Assembly: GCF_900105045.1 (NCBI RefSeq)
Contig: NZ_LT629739.1
Location: 124,001-188,000, forward strand
Source: Brevibacterium picturae
GTDB lineage: Bacteria; Actinomycetota; Actinomycetes; Actinomycetales; Brevibacteriaceae
Length of the DNA: 64,000 nucleotides
Direction of reading: 5' to 3'
Part shown: in pieces, positions 18,008 through 28,990 of the stretch
Position numbering within the stretch: position 1 is the stretch's first letter
Layout of the letters: each line of letters begins with the position of its first letter
Notes under the pieces: model-generated
The model's input: only the letters and a program-made list of their open reading frames with translations
What the model was told of the DNA's origin: nothing
The model's database searches: none
Position numbers and translations under genes: made by a program

Positions 18008-19129
18008 TCAGCCGACCGCCTTGTGCAACCGCTGCGCTGCCGCCCCGATACGCTCGTCGGATGCTGTCAGAGCGATGCGCACATGGTCGGTGGCGGCCTC
18101 ACCATAGAATTCGCCGGGACCGGCGATGATTCCGATTTCTGCCAATAGCGACAGCGATTCCCAGCAGTTGACGTCGGCGCTCGACCACAGGTAGAGGCCC
18201 GCACTCGAATGGTCGATGCGGAATCCGTAGGCTTCGAGCCCGCTGCGCAGCAGATCTCGACGCGCCCGGTACCGCTCCTTCTGCTCGAAAACGTGAGCAG
18301 TGTCTCGCAGGCCCGCGATCATCGCGGCCTGGACTGGGAACGGCACGATCATGCCGGCATGTTTGCGCGATCTGGTGAGATCTGAAATCAATTCCCTGTC
18401 GCCGGCGACGAACGCCGCACGGTACCCGGCGAGGTTCGACTGCTTCGACATCGAATACACGCTGAGCACACCGTGGTGGTCCTCACCTGTGGCGTTGAGG
18501 ATGCTCGGAGCAGGAGATTCGGATTCCCAGTTGAGCAGGCCATAGCACTCGTCGGAGGCGAGCACGACTCCGGCGCTGCGGGCACGACGGACGACCTCGG
18601 CGAGGGTCTCGGTGTCGAGGACCTCACCGGTGGGATTGCCCGGCGTGTTGATCCAGAGCAGACCGATCCCCTCCAGCGAGGCTCCTGCGGCGACGTCGGC
18701 GGCATCGATGCGATGGCAGTCGACGCCCGCGATGGTCGCGCCCATCTCGTAGGTCGGGTAGGCCGCCGAGGGGCAGGCCACGGCCAGTCCGGCCCGAGAC
18801 AGACCCAGCAAGGTGGGCAGCCAGGCGACCATTTCCTTCGAGCCGATGGTGGGCAGCACCTCGGCGGCGGGATCGAGCGTGACACCGTGCCAGTTCTGAT
18901 ACCACCAGGCGATGGATTCCCGCAGCTCATCGGTGCCCGCCGTGGTCGGGTAGCCATGGGCGTCACCGGCGGCTGCCAGCGCGTCCCGGATCACCGACGG
19001 AGTGGGATCGACCGGCGTCCCGATGGACAGATCGCAGGCACCGTCGGGGTGGCCGGCGGCACGGTTCCGAAACTCGATGAGGCGGTCCCATGGGTAGTCG
19101 GGGAGGTTGAGGCCGAAGCGGTCAGACAT
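18008..19129 (-). CDS. dapC: Succinyldiaminopimelate transaminase
   Basis: The 373-residue product is a class I/II fold-type I aminotransferase of the actinobacterial DapC type. LLWINTPGNPTGEV is the PLP-site N-P-G-N-P-T-G motif and YSMSKQSNLAGYRAAF holds the Schiff-base Lys; the C-terminal VRIALTASDERI gives the carboxylate-binding Arg. It makes N-succinyl-LL-DAP from the keto acid and glutamate. It follows the ferredoxin gene by 3 nt, a pair conserved in Actinobacteria (fdxC-dapC in mycobacteria). A weak ribosome binding site suggests coupling to the ferredoxin gene. Confidence 0.92.
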   Translation of the reverse strand: MSDRFGLNLPDYPWDRLIEFRNRAAGHPDGACDLSIGTPVDPTPSVIRDALAAAGDAHGYPTTAGTDELRESIAWWYQNWHGVTLDPAAEVLPTIGSKEMVAWLPTLLGLSRAGLAVACPSAAYPTYEMGATIAGVDCHRIDAADVAAGASLEGIGLLWINTPGNPTGEVLDTETLAEVVRRARSAGVVLASDECYGLLNWESESPAPSILNATGEDHHGVLSVYSMSKQSNLAGYRAAFVAGDRELISDLTRSRKHAGMIVPFPVQAAMIAGLRDTAHVFEQKERYRARRDLLRSGLEAYGFRIDHSSAGLYLWSSADVNCWESLSLLAEIGIIAGPGEFYGEAATDHVRIALTASDERIGAAAQRLHKAVG

Positions 19130-19132
19130 GGC

Positions 19133-19456
19133 TCAGTCGTGCTGCTGCAGGGGCAGGGCTTTGATGATCGGGTGGTCCAGGCCGGTATTGCCCAGCTTCG
19201 CAGCGCCGCCGGGTGAGCCGATCTCGTCGAAGAACTCGACGTTGGCCTTGTAGTACTCCTCCCACTCCTCTGGAGTGTCATCTTCGTAGAAGATCGCTTC
19301 CACCGGGCAGACGGGTTCGCAGGCGCCGCAGTCGACGCATTCGTCCGGGTGGATGTAGAGGCTGCGCTCACCCTCGTAGATGCAGTCGACCGGGCATTCG
19401 TCGATGCAGGCCTTGTCCTTCAGATCGACACAGGGCTCGGCAATGATGTACGTCAC
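19133..19456 (-). CDS. fdxA: 7Fe ferredoxin
   Basis: The 107-residue protein has two cluster motifs: CVDLKDKACIDECPVDC, with the spacing of a [3Fe-4S] site, and CVDCGACEPVCP, with the spacing of a [4Fe-4S] site. The C-terminal extension (FYEDDTPEEWEEYYKANVEF) is typical of actinobacterial FdxA/FdxC. It is a cytoplasmic low-potential electron carrier. The start is GTG 19456 with GAGGAG 8 nt upstream; a TTAGGAT -10 candidate lies about 45 nt upstream. It is the first gene of an operon with dapC. Confidence 0.94.
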   Translation of the reverse strand: MTYIIAEPCVDLKDKACIDECPVDCIYEGERSLYIHPDECVDCGACEPVCPVEAIFYEDDTPEEWEEYYKANVEFFDEIGSPGGAAKLGNTGLDHPIIKALPLQQHD

Positions 19457-19648
19457 GAGTACGACTCCTCTTAAGACTCAACGAGATTGCACGTATGTAT
19501 CCTAAGACTACGCCCTCTGCCCTCGCTGGTCCCATCCGGTAACCGGTTTCACATAGGTGTCCTCCGTCACTCCGACAGCGGCTGAGATGAGGCCTGGATT
19601 AGGCTGGAGACGAAAGCACCAGACAGGCTCCTCAGCGGAAGGCGACAA

Positions 19649-20722
19649 GTGGACGATCTGCAACCAGGCAAGAGAGTGGTCGTGCGGTATTCGCTCGAAC
19701 CCGGTGATACCCATTCGACCTCGGATGCACTCGGCGTCGTCAACAGCGCCGACGACTCATTCGTCGAGATCGACACGAAGCGCGGACCGATCCGCATTGC
19801 CCGCGCCCAGATCATGCTCGTCCACGAAGTTCCGCCGGCGCCCACGAAGTCTGGTCGCACCCACGAGATCGTCTCCGCCGTCGACCTGCGCAGGATCTCG
19901 GCCGCGGCGTGGCTGCCCACGGACATCTCCTGGCTGCACGTGGAGAATCTGCGCAATGAGAGTGCCGATGATGCCGATGACTTCGGTCTGCTGCAGAAGG
20001 GCTGGCTGCTGCGCAGTTCCGAGTCCGCGACCAGGCGCGCCAACAGCTGCCTTCCGGTCACGGACACCGGGATGGACTGGGAGCAGACGCTCGAAGCGGT
20101 CGAAGCGTGGTATTCAGCGCGAAACCAGCCGAGCAGCATTCAGATCTATTCGACGGACGATTCCAGCGCCTTGGCCCCCGCCTGCGAGGGGCTCGGACCG
20201 CTGCTCTCCGCCCGTGGCTACGCCCCCTCCCAGCCGGTCTTTCTGCTGGCAGGCTCCACCGCCGAGGCGGCCGCTGGGGCCGCGCATCCCGGTGCTGCGG
20301 CTGCCCCCGGGTTGTCGATCGACGTGAGCGAAGAGCCGACGTCGACGCACTATGCGGCCTGGACGAGTGAGCGTGATCCCGGATCGGAGGAGGCTTTCCG
20401 TGGACTCGTCGAAGCCGCAGATCCCTGTGAGTTCGTCACAGCCTATGCCGACCATCCGGGCGGGACCCGGTCCATGGTGGCCAGCTGCCGGATCGTCGAA
20501 CGCAGCAAATGGGGCGTGCTGACCAATCTCGTCACCCACCCCGATCTGCGCCGCCGCGGCGCCGGCAGGTCTGTGGTCCGGGCCGCAGCCGCGCTCCTGT
20601 CTCAGCGCGGAGTTCGCTCCTACCTCGTCGACGTCGATGCCGGCAACGAGGCCTCGCTCAATCTCTTCACATCACTCGGCGCCACGGTCCGTCACCGATC
20701 CTGGTACGCGACTCGAGGCTGA
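19649..20722 (+). CDS. GNAT family N-acetyltransferase with N-terminal SH3-like domain
   Basis: The 357-residue product has an N-terminal beta-barrel type segment (PGKRVVVRYSLEPGD, IDTKRGPIRIARAQIMLVHE) and a C-terminal GNAT domain. The acetyl-CoA loop is seen in LVTHPDLRRRGAGRSVVRAAA, and the fold ends with NEASLNLFTSLGATVRHRSWY. The layout resembles mycobacterial Rv0428c. Substrate is unknown. The start is GTG 19649 preceded by GGAAGG at about 10 nt. It converges with the VanW gene 28 nt later. Confidence 0.8.
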   Translation: MDDLQPGKRVVVRYSLEPGDTHSTSDALGVVNSADDSFVEIDTKRGPIRIARAQIMLVHEVPPAPTKSGRTHEIVSAVDLRRISAAAWLPTDISWLHVENLRNESADDADDFGLLQKGWLLRSSESATRRANSCLPVTDTGMDWEQTLEAVEAWYSARNQPSSIQIYSTDDSSALAPACEGLGPLLSARGYAPSQPVFLLAGSTAEAAAGAAHPGAAAAPGLSIDVSEEPTSTHYAAWTSERDPGSEEAFRGLVEAADPCEFVTAYADHPGGTRSMVASCRIVERSKWGVLTNLVTHPDLRRRGAGRSVVRAAAALLSQRGVRSYLVDVDAGNEASLNLFTSLGATVRHRSWYATRG

Positions 20723-20750
20723 GTCCGGCGCGAACTGCGCCCAGGCAGTG

Positions 20751-22511
20751 TCAGTCCTCGCACTCGACCTTTTTGACGGGGCGATAGACGGTGACGAACG
20801 AGTCCTTCGAAGTCTTGCCCGAGGCGATGTCCTCCATCGTCCGGGTGATCTTGATCGACCAGCCCTGTTTGGGCGACTGCGGCGTACATTCGGGCCCCGA
20901 TTCCGTCACGGAGCCGGGCGAACTGTAGTTGTACCGGTCGGAAGAGTCCGACTCGACCTTGAGCTTCTTGTCGCCGAACACCTTCGCATGCACCTCACCG
21001 TCGGAGACAGACATGTCGAGGACGATCGGTGACTTCGATGTGTTCGTGAACTTCATGTCGATGGTCGTCCAGTCGAGCGTGGCTTCCCGCCCCTCTGGGT
21101 AGCGGGAGATATAACGTGAGTGGGCCTGGTGCTCGTCGAGGTCGAAGCCGGCGAAGAAGGCGGCGTTGAACAGGGTCGTCGACACTTGGGACACTCCCCC
21201 GCCGTAATCCTCAGCCATCTGTCCGTTGGAGATGACTCCGGCGGCCTTGTACCCATTGGCCGCTGTCCGCTGGCCCAGGGTCTCGTTGAGGGAGAACTGC
21301 TCCCCCGGCTGGACGACTGTGCCCGACACCGTCTTCGAGGCGACCTTGAGGTTGGTGTCCCGGGCCGGCTCTGAGGAATAGCCGGTGGAGAATTCGGACA
21401 TCACATCAGAGACATCGGCCTTCTTCGCGTCCTTCGTCGTGAAGTCCGGCTTGACCGAGGCCAGTGTGACCGTGGGCGTATCAGTGTCGCCCTTGATGGC
21501 GTCGGTGACGGCCGTGGTCAGTTCGTCCATTTCGATGCCGATGCCGGTCTCGGACTCCACCACCTCGGGCTTGCCGTCCTTGATGGTGAAGCTCGCGTCC
21601 TTGGCGGGCTTGCCGACGTCTGTGTTCGCGGCCAGAACTCGCTTCTGCAGATCCTCCTCATCGAAGGCGGGAACGAGTTTCGAGTCCTTCGGTTCGAATG
21701 TGAGGGTCTTGGCGATGATCGCCGGACTGATCGTCAGCTCGCCGCCGTCGACATCCGCATCCGCATCCTTCGCGGGTTCGGCCTTCACGCTCAGATCCTT
21801 GCTCACTGCGTCCGCGGCGAATCCGTCGACGACGTCCTTCGCCTCGGCGGTGGTGATGTCCGGATCGACCTCGGTGGCGTTGACCAGGAGCGCGCCCTCG
21901 TTGCGCAGCCAGGAGTCTTCGATGGCAGTGCGCACCTGCTCGGAGGACACATTCTGCCCGTGCGCACCGTCCTTGAGCTTCGGCGTGGACTTCGCATAGC
22001 TGACCTCGGCGTCGACGGGGTCGACCTTGAGCGACTCCGTGACCTTGCCGGTCGCGTCCTCGAAGCTTGTGTCATCGATGCTGATGACCGGGTCGATCTC
22101 GTCATCGCCGAAGAGACGATTCCACAGCACCCTCGGGTCGAGAGTGAAGCCGGTGGCCTGGCCGATGGTCTCTGGTATGTCGAAGCTGACCCCGGCCTTC
22201 TCGGGGTCGAGTGAGGCGGTCGGCTTTCCTGCTTTGAGCTCGATCTCCTCGTCGGCCTGTCCGCCCAACTCCTCTCGCAGGGTCGCCTCGGCGGCGGTGG
22301 TGGACTTGCCGCCGATGTCGATGCCGGCAACCGTCGTCCCCGGGGAGAGGACGCGTCCGGTGAGGAATCCGATCACCAGGTAGCCGGCGGCCAGAACGAG
22401 GACGATGATGATGACGGCGATCAGCCACGGTCTGCGCTTCGGAGCCTGCGTGGCACCGCTCGGGCGTCGACCGGGATTCGGTGAGGAATGGGACAGAGTC
22501 TGCGTCGGCAT
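20751..22511 (-). CDS. VanW family envelope protein
   Basis: The 586-residue product has a basic N-terminus, one membrane helix (LIAVIIIVLVLAAGYLVIGF), PG_binding_4 type repeats (about residues 90-330) and a VanW domain near residues 370-510 (YSSEPARDTNLKVASKTV, FSLNETLGQRTAANGYK, DYGGGVSQVSTTLFNAAFFAG). The bulk is outside the cell and likely binds or modifies peptidoglycan. The name comes from vancomycin gene clusters, but the domain itself has no proven resistance role. It lies downstream of the MshB-like gene with convergent GNAT on the other side. GGGAGA precedes the ATG. Confidence 0.85.
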   Translation of the reverse strand: MPTQTLSHSSPNPGRRPSGATQAPKRRPWLIAVIIIVLVLAAGYLVIGFLTGRVLSPGTTVAGIDIGGKSTTAAEATLREELGGQADEEIELKAGKPTASLDPEKAGVSFDIPETIGQATGFTLDPRVLWNRLFGDDEIDPVISIDDTSFEDATGKVTESLKVDPVDAEVSYAKSTPKLKDGAHGQNVSSEQVRTAIEDSWLRNEGALLVNATEVDPDITTAEAKDVVDGFAADAVSKDLSVKAEPAKDADADVDGGELTISPAIIAKTLTFEPKDSKLVPAFDEEDLQKRVLAANTDVGKPAKDASFTIKDGKPEVVESETGIGIEMDELTTAVTDAIKGDTDTPTVTLASVKPDFTTKDAKKADVSDVMSEFSTGYSSEPARDTNLKVASKTVSGTVVQPGEQFSLNETLGQRTAANGYKAAGVISNGQMAEDYGGGVSQVSTTLFNAAFFAGFDLDEHQAHSRYISRYPEGREATLDWTTIDMKFTNTSKSPIVLDMSVSDGEVHAKVFGDKKLKVESDSSDRYNYSSPGSVTESGPECTPQSPKQGWSIKITRTMEDIASGKTSKDSFVTVYRPVKKVECED

Positions 22512-22524
22512 AGTTCTCCCGATT

Positions 22525-23874
22525 CTAACGGGCCGCTTCGGGCCGCCGCACCTTGATGAACGCGAGGACGGCGGCGATGAGCATCGGACCGATCAGCCAG
22601 GCTGCCGAGCGCAGCGTCCCGGTCACGATGATGTCCGAGCCGGGCAGCCACTGCGGCTGGCCGAGGACATAGGAGAGGATGACGATGACGAACGCGGCGA
22701 CGAGCATCGGCGTCGAGCTCAGGTACATGGTCTTGAGATGCCAGAGACCGCAGGCCACCAGGAGCAGCGCCAGCACCAGCCCCCAGGGCAGGATGACAGC
22801 GGCTCCCCACAGGTCGAACACGCTCACGTTCATATGCTGCATCGCACCGAGGAATCCGATGAGCAGGGCCAGCACCGCGGCGTGGGCATAGGCGAAGAAG
22901 CCGGGTTTCTTCGGTTCGCGACGTCTACGCAGCGGAGCAGCGCCGGCGACACCCGGATGCTGGGATTCGCAGGCGGCGATGTCGAGGTCGGTGAGTACAT
23001 GCGGGGCAGGGCCCGAGCTCAGCCTCTGCTCGGAGATGGGTGCTCCGGCGCTGATGGAGTAGTACTCGTGGTCGACGATCTTCATGCCGATGCCGTTCGA
23101 CAGGGCGAAGAAGCCGCCGGAGACGCTCACCTGAGTGCGGTGGGCCGCCAATGCCGCGCGCTTGACGCCGATGACCGTGGAGATGTCCTGAGCGACGACG
23201 ATCTGACTCACAGGCGGTTTGGTGGGGATCGTCTGGGCCGGGGAGAAGCCGGTCTCGGCGAATCCCGGCTGGTTCGCATCGAATGTTTCGTGGGCCACCT
23301 CGGCGGGGACATCGACGAACAGCAGACGTCCGGTTCTCCAGGCGGCAGTGTCGACGGCGGCGACGGTGGCCTCGTGGACTCGCACATGGTCGGGGTGGCC
23401 GTAACCGCCGTTCGCAGCGTAGGTGATGACCGCGTGCGGCCGGACTTCGTCGATGACGGCGGCGATGTAGCGGGCAACCGTCGACAGTTCGGCCGCGCAG
23501 AGAGCATTGGCCGGCATGGCCGCCGCAGCGACAGCGTGGCCGTCGGCGCCCCATTCCATCCCGGAGTCTTCGAAGCTGTGCGCACTTCCGCCCAGGAACA
23601 GGTGCTCGCGCACGCCCAGGGCAGCCATCGCCTCGGCGATCTCGGCTTCACGCACACGGGCGAGTCCCGCCCGATCTCCCTCCAGATCTCTGAGCTCGGA
23701 GGGAATGACCTCGCCGGCCTCACCACGAGTGGCACTCAGGACCGTGACCTGTGCCCCCTCGCCGACGAGTGCGGCGATCGTGCCTCCGGTCGTGATCGTC
23801 TCATCGTCGGGATGAGCGTGCACGAAGAGGATGCGGGGTATGACGGTCATGGGGTCCTGAGTGCTCGAGGTCAT
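22525..23874 (-). CDS. MshB-like PIG-L deacetylase fused to a membrane domain
   Basis: Residues 1-300 form a PIG-L/LmbE zinc deacetylase with FVHAHPDDETITTGGTIAAL (HPDDE motif) and NGGYGHPDHVRVHEA (second zinc His). The position beside typA and the sequence type fit MshB, which deacetylates GlcNAc-inositol in mycothiol synthesis. After a linker, the last about 130 residues contain four membrane helices (for example YAHAAVLALLIGFLGAMQ), an unusual addition that would tether the enzyme to the membrane. ATG 23874 is 16 nt after the typA stop; ATG 23850, with AGGA 4 nt upstream, is an alternative. Mycothiol role is inference. Confidence 0.8.
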   Translation of the reverse strand: MTSSTQDPMTVIPRILFVHAHPDDETITTGGTIAALVGEGAQVTVLSATRGEAGEVIPSELRDLEGDRAGLARVREAEIAEAMAALGVREHLFLGGSAHSFEDSGMEWGADGHAVAAAAMPANALCAAELSTVARYIAAVIDEVRPHAVITYAANGGYGHPDHVRVHEATVAAVDTAAWRTGRLLFVDVPAEVAHETFDANQPGFAETGFSPAQTIPTKPPVSQIVVAQDISTVIGVKRAALAAHRTQVSVSGGFFALSNGIGMKIVDHEYYSISAGAPISEQRLSSGPAPHVLTDLDIAACESQHPGVAGAAPLRRRREPKKPGFFAYAHAAVLALLIGFLGAMQHMNVSVFDLWGAAVILPWGLVLALLLVACGLWHLKTMYLSSTPMLVAAFVIVILSYVLGQPQWLPGSDIIVTGTLRSAAWLIGPMLIAAVLAFIKVRRPEAAR

Positions 23875-23890
23875 GCGGTGAGGTTCGACG

Positions 23891-25801
<1,911 letters not shown>

Positions 25802-25851
25802 CAAAAACCTTTTGAGCTAGAGAGAATGGTCCGGTGCGGACCCAACAGACT

Positions 25852-25857
25852 ATTATA
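25852..25857 (-). promoter_or_regulatory. Consensus -10 box for typA
   Basis: A perfect TATAAT is found 50 nt upstream of the typA start on the minus strand. The -35 region is weak. The leader contains a small GGTCC/GGACC stem. Confidence 0.55.
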
Positions 25858-25924
25858 CGGCCACCAGCTTGCCGGAAATGACAGGTGGTGTTCAAGAATG
25901 TGCGCGAGGAAGGGGAACGTGAAT

Positions 25925-26001
25925 GCATTCGGTGGTCGCGGCGGCGAATGAGAATCCGCAGAATATGCAGAATCTATTCGTCCACCGCGACCACCGAATG
26001 C
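25925..26001. repeat. 17-bp perfect inverted repeat with a 43-nt structured loop
   Basis: Arms 25925-25941 and 25985-26001 are perfectly complementary; inside the loop CGAAT can pair with ATTCG. It lies 30 nt past the stop of the dppDF gene and upstream of typA, so it may end the transporter operon, but neither side has a U tract. Its geometry matches the hairpin at 16413-16486. The rest of the 229-nt gap holds only the typA promoter. Confidence 0.6.
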
Positions 26002-26030
26002 CTGTGCCCACCGATCCGGTGACGCCTGGG

Positions 26031-27959
26031 TCAGGCGTCGGTCGTTGCTTCCAGGACCGCGTCTCTGGCCTCGCGGCGCTTTCGCTGCTCCCGTGGATCC
26101 GGAACCGGAACTGCTGACAGCAGACGTTTGGTGTAGGGATGGACCGGGTTGCCGACAACCTGTGAGCTCTTCCCGATCTCCACCAGGTATCCGTGACGCA
26201 TCACCGCGATGCGGGAGGCGATGCGTTCGATGACTGCCAGGTCGTGGCTGATGAACAGGCAGGCGAACCCGTATTCCTGCTGCAGCCCCTCGAACAGGTC
26301 GAGCACCTTCGCCTGAACCGAGACGTCCAGGGCAGAGGTCGGCTCATCGGCGATGAGCAGCTTGGGACGCAGGGTCAGCGCCCGGGCGATGCCGATCCTC
26401 TGCCGCTGACCGCCCGAGAGCTCATGCGGGTAGCGGTTGCGCATCGACGTGGGCAGCTCGACTGCGGTGAGCAGGTCCTCGACGCTCTTGCTCAGCTCCG
26501 GTCCCTTCATTCCCTCGTGCAGGTACAGGGGCTCACCGATGGATTCGCCGACCGGAAGACGCGGGTTGAGCGAGGAGCCGGGATCCTGGAACACGATCCC
26601 CACTTCCTTGCGCAGCGGCCGCATCTTCTTGTTGCTCAGACCCTTGATGCTCTTGCCGTTGACGATCATATCGCCTTCGACGGTGGGCAGAAGGCCCAGA
26701 GCGGCACGACCGATCGTCGTCTTGCCCGAACCCGACTCGCCCACGAGTCCTACGACCTCTCCGGGAGCGATCATCAGGTTGACGTGGTGAGCGGCGCGGA
26801 AGGCCTTCTTCCGCCCCATCGCCGGATACTCGATCGCCGCATCACGCAGCTGCAGAGCCGAAGGCTTAGAGAAGTCGGCCTGGGACCCCGGATGGTAGTA
26901 GGTTTCGGTCGAATCCATCCCGAGGTCGGAACTGGGCCGGCCGGCCGCCGCGATCTCCTGGGCTTCCATCGCCAGGTCATCGGTGCGATTCGCACCGCCT
27001 TCGGCAACGGTCGCGGCTCCGGCGTCTTCCGTCCCCACCGGCTTTCGCTCCTCATCGACGTGCGGGTCCACACGTTCGTCGGACTCCCCCGGCGCCGAAG
27101 CAGATTCGATCTCCGAGAGCTCGGTGCCGAATGCCTCTCCCTCGATGCCTGTGCCCAGGTGCGGAACGGCCTCGAGCAGCTGCTTCGTGTACGGATGCTG
27201 CGGGTGGTAGAAGATCTGCTGAGCATTGCCGGATTCCACCACACGACCGGCCCTCATCACGATGATCCGGTCGGCCATATCGGCGACAACACCCATGTCG
27301 TGGGTGATGAGGATGATGCCGGCGTCGAGCTTCGACTTCAGCTGCCGCATGAGCTTGAGGATCTCAGCCTGAACCGTGACGTCCAGTGCCGTGGTCGGCT
27401 CGTCGGCGATGAGCAGTTTGGGCTGGCAGGCCAGCGCCTGGGCGATCATGATGCGCTGACGCTGTCCGCCCGAGAGCTGGTGCGGGAACGAATTGAAGCG
27501 ATCCTCGGGATCGGGGATCTCGACGAGTCGCATCAGCTCGAGCGCTCGCTCCTTGGCCTCGTTGGGCCCGACGTCCAGGTGGACGCGCAGGGTCTCCACG
27601 ATCTGGAACCCTGCCGTGTACACCGGGTTGAGCGCGGTCATCGGCTCTTGGAAGATCACGGAGATCTCATTGCCGCGGATGTCCTGCATCTTCTCCGGTG
27701 GCATGCCGATGAGTTCGGTGCTGCCCATCTTGGCCGAGCCGGTGGCGCGACCATTAGCGGGCAGCAGCCCCAGCAGCGACATGCTCGACTGCGATTTGCC
27801 GGATCCGGACTCGCCCACGATGGCCAACACCTCACCGGCGTTGACCGAGTAGGTGAGGTCTTCGGCGGCCATCCACCACTCGTCGTTGACCCAGAAGTTC
27901 ACGCCCAGGCCGTTGACGTCGAGGACCGGTGATGTGGAGGTCTCAGTCTGTTCGGTCAT
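26031..27959 (-). CDS. Dipeptide/oligopeptide ABC transporter ATPase, fused DppD-DppF type
   Basis: The 642-residue product carries two complete ABC modules. The first has GESGSGKSQSS (Walker A), LSGGQRQRIMIAQAL (signature) and LLIADEPTTALD (Walker B). The second has GESGSGKTTIGRAALG, LSGGQRQRIGIARAL and LLIADEPTSALD. An acidic linker of about 100 residues joins them (ESDERVDPHVDEERKPVG). Both modules have the C-terminal oligopeptide-transporter extension (HPQHPYTKQLLEAVP, NPVHPYTKRLLSAVP). The true start is ATG 27959, which shares one base with the dppC stop. It powers import through dppB/dppC. Confidence 0.93.
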   Translation of the reverse strand: MTEQTETSTSPVLDVNGLGVNFWVNDEWWMAAEDLTYSVNAGEVLAIVGESGSGKSQSSMSLLGLLPANGRATGSAKMGSTELIGMPPEKMQDIRGNEISVIFQEPMTALNPVYTAGFQIVETLRVHLDVGPNEAKERALELMRLVEIPDPEDRFNSFPHQLSGGQRQRIMIAQALACQPKLLIADEPTTALDVTVQAEILKLMRQLKSKLDAGIILITHDMGVVADMADRIIVMRAGRVVESGNAQQIFYHPQHPYTKQLLEAVPHLGTGIEGEAFGTELSEIESASAPGESDERVDPHVDEERKPVGTEDAGAATVAEGGANRTDDLAMEAQEIAAAGRPSSDLGMDSTETYYHPGSQADFSKPSALQLRDAAIEYPAMGRKKAFRAAHHVNLMIAPGEVVGLVGESGSGKTTIGRAALGLLPTVEGDMIVNGKSIKGLSNKKMRPLRKEVGIVFQDPGSSLNPRLPVGESIGEPLYLHEGMKGPELSKSVEDLLTAVELPTSMRNRYPHELSGGQRQRIGIARALTLRPKLLIADEPTSALDVSVQAKVLDLFEGLQQEYGFACLFISHDLAVIERIASRIAVMRHGYLVEIGKSSQVVGNPVHPYTKRLLSAVPVPDPREQRKRREARDAVLEATTDA

Positions 27960-28990
27960 CACTTCGCCCCTTTCTTCGTCATGCGCTCGGCCTTCTTCAT
28001 CTTCCTCCAGCTGGGGATCGTCTTCATCCGTGGGTCGAACGCATCGCGTAGACCGTCGCCGATGAAGTTGATGCTCAGGGCGATGGCGACGATGAACAGG
28101 CCCGGCCACCAGAACAGCCACGGGCGTGTGGCGAAGGACGACTGGTACTCGCTGATGAGCTGGCCCAGGGACACGTCCGGCGGTTGGATGCCGAAGCCGA
28201 GGAAGCTCAGCGCTGCCTCGAGGACGATCGCCTGGCTCATGAGCAGGGTGGTGTTGACGATGATGACGCCCATGGCGTTGGGTGCCATGTGCTTGAACAT
28301 GATCCGGAGGTCGCCGGCTCCGGCCACTCGGGCAGAATCGACGAATTCGCGCTCACGCAGCGACAGGAAGTCGCCGCGGACGAGACGCGCCAGACCCGTC
28401 CAGAGAATCGCCCCGAGCACGAGACCGAGTATCGCCCCGTTCGTGCCGGAGACTAGTCGACCGAGGATGGCTCCGACCACGATGGTCGGCAGGATGATGA
28501 AGCCATCGGTGATGCGCATGAGGATCGCGTCGACCCAGCCACGGTAGTAACCGGCCAGGGCCCCGACGACGGTGCCGATCACCAGAGCCACACCACCGAT
28601 GATGGCCATGACCATGAGCGAGATCTGCGTGCCCTTCATCACCCGGGCGAAGTTGTCACGACCGATCTCGTCCTGACCGAAGGGGTGTTCGCCGAGGTTG
28701 AACGGGTTCGACAGCGACCAGGTGGGTGCGCCGCCTGGGTTGACGACCTGCCCCGAGGCCGTGTGGTTGAAGATCCACCAGCCGGGCAACCCGAAGATGC
28801 CGAGGGAGCTGAAGGCGAATAATGCGATCGCAGCGAGGACGATGAGCCCGCCCATCGCTCCCTTGTGGCGAAGGAACTTGCGGAGAACGATCTTTCCCTG
28901 CGACTGCCCCTCGGTTTCCTTGGCCGCAATCGCATTGTCGCCGACCTCTTCGAGGTCGTCGGTTGTGTCTGTGTCTTTATTGGTACTCAT
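27959..28990 (-). CDS. Dipeptide/oligopeptide ABC transporter permease, DppC type
   Basis: The 343-residue protein has an N-terminal cytoplasmic segment, one helix near residues 48-70, and the BPD_transp_1 core of five helices. The EAA loop facing the ATPase is visible as SARVAGAGDLRIMFKHMAPN. The C-terminus carries FIGDGLRDAFDPRMKT, a family hallmark. It overlaps dppB by 4 nt and the fused ATPase gene by 1 nt, so the three are translationally coupled. Confidence 0.92.
   Translation of the reverse strand: MSTNKDTDTTDDLEEVGDNAIAAKETEGQSQGKIVLRKFLRHKGAMGGLIVLAAIALFAFSSLGIFGLPGWWIFNHTASGQVVNPGGAPTWSLSNPFNLGEHPFGQDEIGRDNFARVMKGTQISLMVMAIIGGVALVIGTVVGALAGYYRGWVDAILMRITDGFIILPTIVVGAILGRLVSGTNGAILGLVLGAILWTGLARLVRGDFLSLREREFVDSARVAGAGDLRIMFKHMAPNAMGVIIVNTTLLMSQAIVLEAALSFLGFGIQPPDVSLGQLISEYQSSFATRPWLFWWPGLFIVAIALSINFIGDGLRDAFDPRMKTIPSWRKMKKAERMTKKGAK

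Noticed and set aside
20751..22511. Vancomycin resistance function
   Set aside because: VanW domains are widespread and do not confer resistance alone; no vanHAX-type genes are present.
26193..27932. A 579-codon plus-strand frame opposite the fused ABC ATPase
   Set aside because: Antisense shadow of two Walker modules.
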